Shown here: positions 5,973-7,578 of the stretch, in pieces
How positions within the stretch are numbered: the stretch's first letter is position 1
How the letters are laid out: each line of letters starts with the position of its first letter
NCBI GenBank assembly: GCA_003524435.1
Contig: DQHP01000040.1
Coordinates: forward strand, 1-7,578
Direction: 5' to 3'
DNA length: 7,578 nucleotides
From: Microbacterium sp.
GTDB lineage: Bacteria; Actinomycetota; Actinomycetes; Actinomycetales; Microbacteriaceae
Position numbers and translations under genes: made by a program
The notes under the pieces: generated by a model
Told to the model about the DNA's origin: nothing
The model's database searches: none
What the model saw: only the letters and a program-made list of their open reading frames with translations

Positions 5973-5978
5973 AGTATA
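5973..5978 (-). promoter_or_regulatory. -10 box of the ABC-F gene
   Basis: TATACT on the minus strand is a near-perfect -10 box within the 118-bp gap between bioN and the ABC-F gene. Transcription would start near 5966 and give a leader of about 46 nt to the GTG at 5920. No good -35 box is seen at 16-18 nt. The leader contains a short GGCC-CCTC-GGCC hairpin (5963-5952). Its position supports the GTG start and separate expression from the biotin transporter operon. Confidence 0.5.
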
Positions 5979-6038
5979 CGTCGCCCACCTGAGCATCCTC
6001 CGATGCCGCGGACGTCAGTGTCATCCGGGAGTGCCGGC

Positions 6039-6632
6039 TCACGCGATCCCCCGCGCCGCCAGCGCGTCACCAACATCGTCTGCGTGACGCAGCGCCATCA
6101 CCAGCAGTGGCACGACCGTGCGGACCCCCAGGCGAACGTTTCTCGCCTGCTGCGCTTCTCGCACGATCGCTGCGTGAGATGCGATCACTGGCACCATTGT
6201 GATGCACAGTGAGATCGTCATCGAAATGGCATCTGCGTTCACACCGACGCGGCGAAGCGGCGTGAGCAGCCGCTGCAGCACATCAAGGAGATCGCCCATT
6301 CGCGTGGTGAGAGCCAGAAGACCGGCCAGCATCACGATCGCCACAACCCGGCCGGTGTTCACCCACGCCGCAAGCGGTGACACGAACACTGCGAGGAAGA
6401 CCGCCAGCACGGCCACAAGCACACGCAGCTGCCACAGCTGTCGAAAGAACACTGACCACGGCACACGCGCAACAACATATGCCAGCACAACGCCGCCCAG
6501 CGCGACACCGATACTGAGCGCCTCGTGCGGGTAGACCGACAGCACAAATGCGAGGACAGCGAGCACGGCCAGTTTCACCCCCGCCGACAAACGGTGCAGG
6601 ATGCTCCCACCAGGGCGATAAAGCGAAATCAT
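6039..6632 (-). CDS. bioN: Biotin ECF transporter T component (transmembrane)
   Basis: The T component is the membrane protein of an energy-coupling-factor transporter that couples the ATPase to the substrate-binding S component. The 197-residue protein has an N-terminal YRPGGSILHRLSAGVKL segment typical of the family. About four to five hydrophobic segments follow (roughly 19-35, 40-56, 69-87, 93-109 and 135-153). Near the C terminus are the two coupling-helix motifs, EAQQARNVR (159-167, ARN in place of the usual ARG) and DALAARGIA (189-197). The length fits the short BioN type rather than the roughly 265-residue shared EcfT. Its ATG overlaps the bioM stop as ATGA, so translation is coupled. 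Biotin specificity is inferred from bioY upstream. No intrinsic terminator follows it. Confidence 0.9.
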   Translation of the reverse strand: MISLYRPGGSILHRLSAGVKLAVLAVLAFVLSVYPHEALSIGVALGGVVLAYVVARVPWSVFFRQLWQLRVLVAVLAVFLAVFVSPLAAWVNTGRVVAIVMLAGLLALTTRMGDLLDVLQRLLTPLRRVGVNADAISMTISLCITMVPVIASHAAIVREAQQARNVRLGVRTVVPLLVMALRHADDVGDALAARGIA

Positions 6633-7339
6633 ACGAACATCCGCTCATAACTGTCGATAACCGCATCCGCGTCATCCACAGCCCGCACTCGACCGCCGTC
6701 AAACAGGACCGCGACGTCGCAACGACGCGCGAGATCCAAGTCGTGCGTCACGATCACCGTCTGCATCGGCAGTTCGTCAATGAGAATGTTCCCGATCCGC
6801 CTGGCGTTGCCCCGATCCAACAGGGTCGTCGGCTCGTCAGCAACGACGAGCGCTGGTTCCCTCACCAGCACCGATGCAAGAGCAAGAAGCTGCTTCTGAC
6901 CGCCGGACAAGCTGTACGCGGACGCATCAGCATGATCGGCAAGGCCGTATGCCTCAAGTGTCTCGGTCACGCGTCGCGCGATTTCCCCGCGATCACGACC
7001 GCCCTTCAGAGACAGCGCGACATCCTCCGCCACGGTTGGCATCAGGATCTGTGCATCCGGTGAGGAGAAGACGAAACCCACCCGCTTTCGCGCCGCGGCG
7101 ATGGCGGCCGCTACATCAATTCCATGTACATTCACGCTTCCAGACGCAGCCGTCACCAACCCATTGAGCAATCGTGCGAATGTGGATTTGCCTGACCCGT
7201 TTGCACCAACGACAGCGATTCGTCTCGCGCTGACGTCAAGCGAGACGTCGGTGAGGATCTGGTGTCCGTCGAGGCGGACAGAGACGTCTCGAAGCGATAT
7301 CTGAGCCGCGACCTTGGGTAACGACTCAGGCGAGAGCAT
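6629..7339 (-). CDS. bioM: Biotin ECF transporter ATPase (A component)
   Basis: The ATP-hydrolysing subunit of the biotin energy-coupling-factor transporter, on the inner face of the membrane with BioN and BioY. From the ATG at 7339 the product is 236 residues. Motifs are Walker A GANGSGKS (45-52), signature LSGGQ (144-148), Walker B ALVVADEP (163-170, E169), D-loop TLLD (172-175) and the switch histidine H199 in VTHD. The Q-loop region reads VFSSPDAQILMPTV (90-103): the first Gln of the common FQNPDxQ pattern is Ser, while the later Q97 is kept. The ATG lies inside the end of bioY (14-nt overlap), which suggests coupling; an in-frame GTG at 7378 would add 13 residues and overlap more. Order bioY-bioM-bioN is typical of actinobacterial biotin uptake operons. 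Confidence 0.92.
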   Translation of the reverse strand: MLSPESLPKVAAQISLRDVSVRLDGHQILTDVSLDVSARRIAVVGANGSGKSTFARLLNGLVTAASGSVNVHGIDVAAAIAAARKRVGFVFSSPDAQILMPTVAEDVALSLKGGRDRGEIARRVTETLEAYGLADHADASAYSLSGGQKQLLALASVLVREPALVVADEPTTLLDRGNARRIGNILIDELPMQTVIVTHDLDLARRCDVAVLFDGGRVRAVDDADAVIDSYERMFV

Positions 7340-7578
7340 CCGATGGCGTTCGCTCGCCAGCGTGAACGGAGTCGGCACGCCCGAATGCGCGCGGGTATGC
7401 GCGCCATAACGCGAGTGTCAGGATCGTCGCAAGTACGACCTTGAGCACGTCTCCTGGCAGAAATACGGCACTCGACAGCAGAGTGACGAGCGGATCGACA
7501 CCGGTGACAAGCGCCTGCACGGGTATCCCGAACAGGTAGATCACGCCAATGCCGCCGACGAGGGTTCCCGCCGCAACC
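7326..7578 (-). CDS. bioY: Biotin transporter S component BioY, C-terminal part (runs off right edge)
   Basis: BioY is the membrane protein that binds biotin and defines substrate specificity in this ECF transporter. The last 83 residues are present and in frame to the window edge. They include a Gly-rich helix (AAGTLVGGIGVIYLFGIP) and the family's C-terminal FLPGDVLKVVLATILTLAL segment, followed by a short hydrophilic tail. The N-terminal part of the protein and the operon promoter are outside the window, so regulation of the operon cannot be judged. The stop codon lies inside bioM. The adjacent A and T component genes support the assignment. Confidence 0.88.
   Translation of the reverse strand, partial: VAAGTLVGGIGVIYLFGIPVQALVTGVDPLVTLLSSAVFLPGDVLKVVLATILTLALWRAYPRAFGRADSVHAGERTPSDALA

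Noticed and set aside
5993..6006. Small hairpin GCATC-CTCC-GATGC downstream of bioN as a terminator
   Set aside because: Only 5 bp and no T run; it arises from the common GCATCC motif.
4322..6076. Longer ABC-F reading frame starting inside bioN
   Set aside because: It would cover the TATACT box and add about 50 residues of Arg/Gly-rich low-complexity sequence; the GTG at 5920 begins exactly at the first domain.
6548..7063. 171-codon open frame on the plus strand opposite bioN and bioM
   Set aside because: Antisense to well-recognised transporter genes, basic low-information sequence; a shadow frame.
6629..7378. Longer BioM start at GTG 7378
   Set aside because: It would overlap bioY by 53 nt and add 13 residues without family resemblance; the ATG at 7339 with a 14-nt overlap is more normal. 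Not fully excluded.

Overview
This window looks like ordinary chromosome from a high-GC Gram-positive actinobacterium, most likely a member of the Microbacteriaceae. The grounds are GC of roughly 62% (estimated from sampled lines), the gene order rplS-lepB-rnhB, a bioY-bioM-bioN biotin transporter operon, and start sites that look leaderless. The family assignment is inference; no marker gene fixes it. I found no mobile element, CRISPR array, tRNA, rRNA, defence system or clearly novel multigene system.

Left part (1-1991, minus strand): a four-helix membrane protein of unknown function (1497-1991), then ribosomal protein L19 (rplS, 983-1330) behind its own promoter and a structured leader of about 120 nt. 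A strong hairpin terminator (936-970) follows, then signal peptidase I (lepB, 136-864) and the first 46 codons of ribonuclease HII (rnhB, running off the left edge). lepB and rnhB overlap by an ATGA junction. No clear promoter lies between the terminator and lepB, so lepB-rnhB may depend on read-through from rplS.

Middle part (1992-4305): methionine aminopeptidase (map, plus strand) is divergent from the membrane protein and meets a class I SAM-dependent methyltransferase (minus strand) tail to tail with a 15-bp gap. The methyltransferase is divergent from a small alpha/beta hydrolase (plus strand), which meets the ABC-F gene tail to tail with a 16-bp gap. The membrane protein, methyltransferase and hydrolase lack a usable Shine-Dalgarno sequence. 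Each has a TAnnnT box ending exactly 6 nt before its ATG, the spacing expected when transcription starts on the A of the start codon.

Right part (4322-7578, minus strand): an ABC-F family ATPase (GTG start, own -10 box TATACT), preceded by the biotin ECF transporter genes. These are bioY (3' part only, runs off the right edge), bioM (ATPase) and bioN (T component), with overlapping reading frames that indicate translational coupling.

The hidden signals most worth following are a roughly five-fold excess of the hexamer GGATGC/GCATCC over the whole window, the three-gene leaderless-start pattern, a 9-bp long-range stem in the rplS leader, and the terminator plus inverted repeat placed between rplS and lepB.
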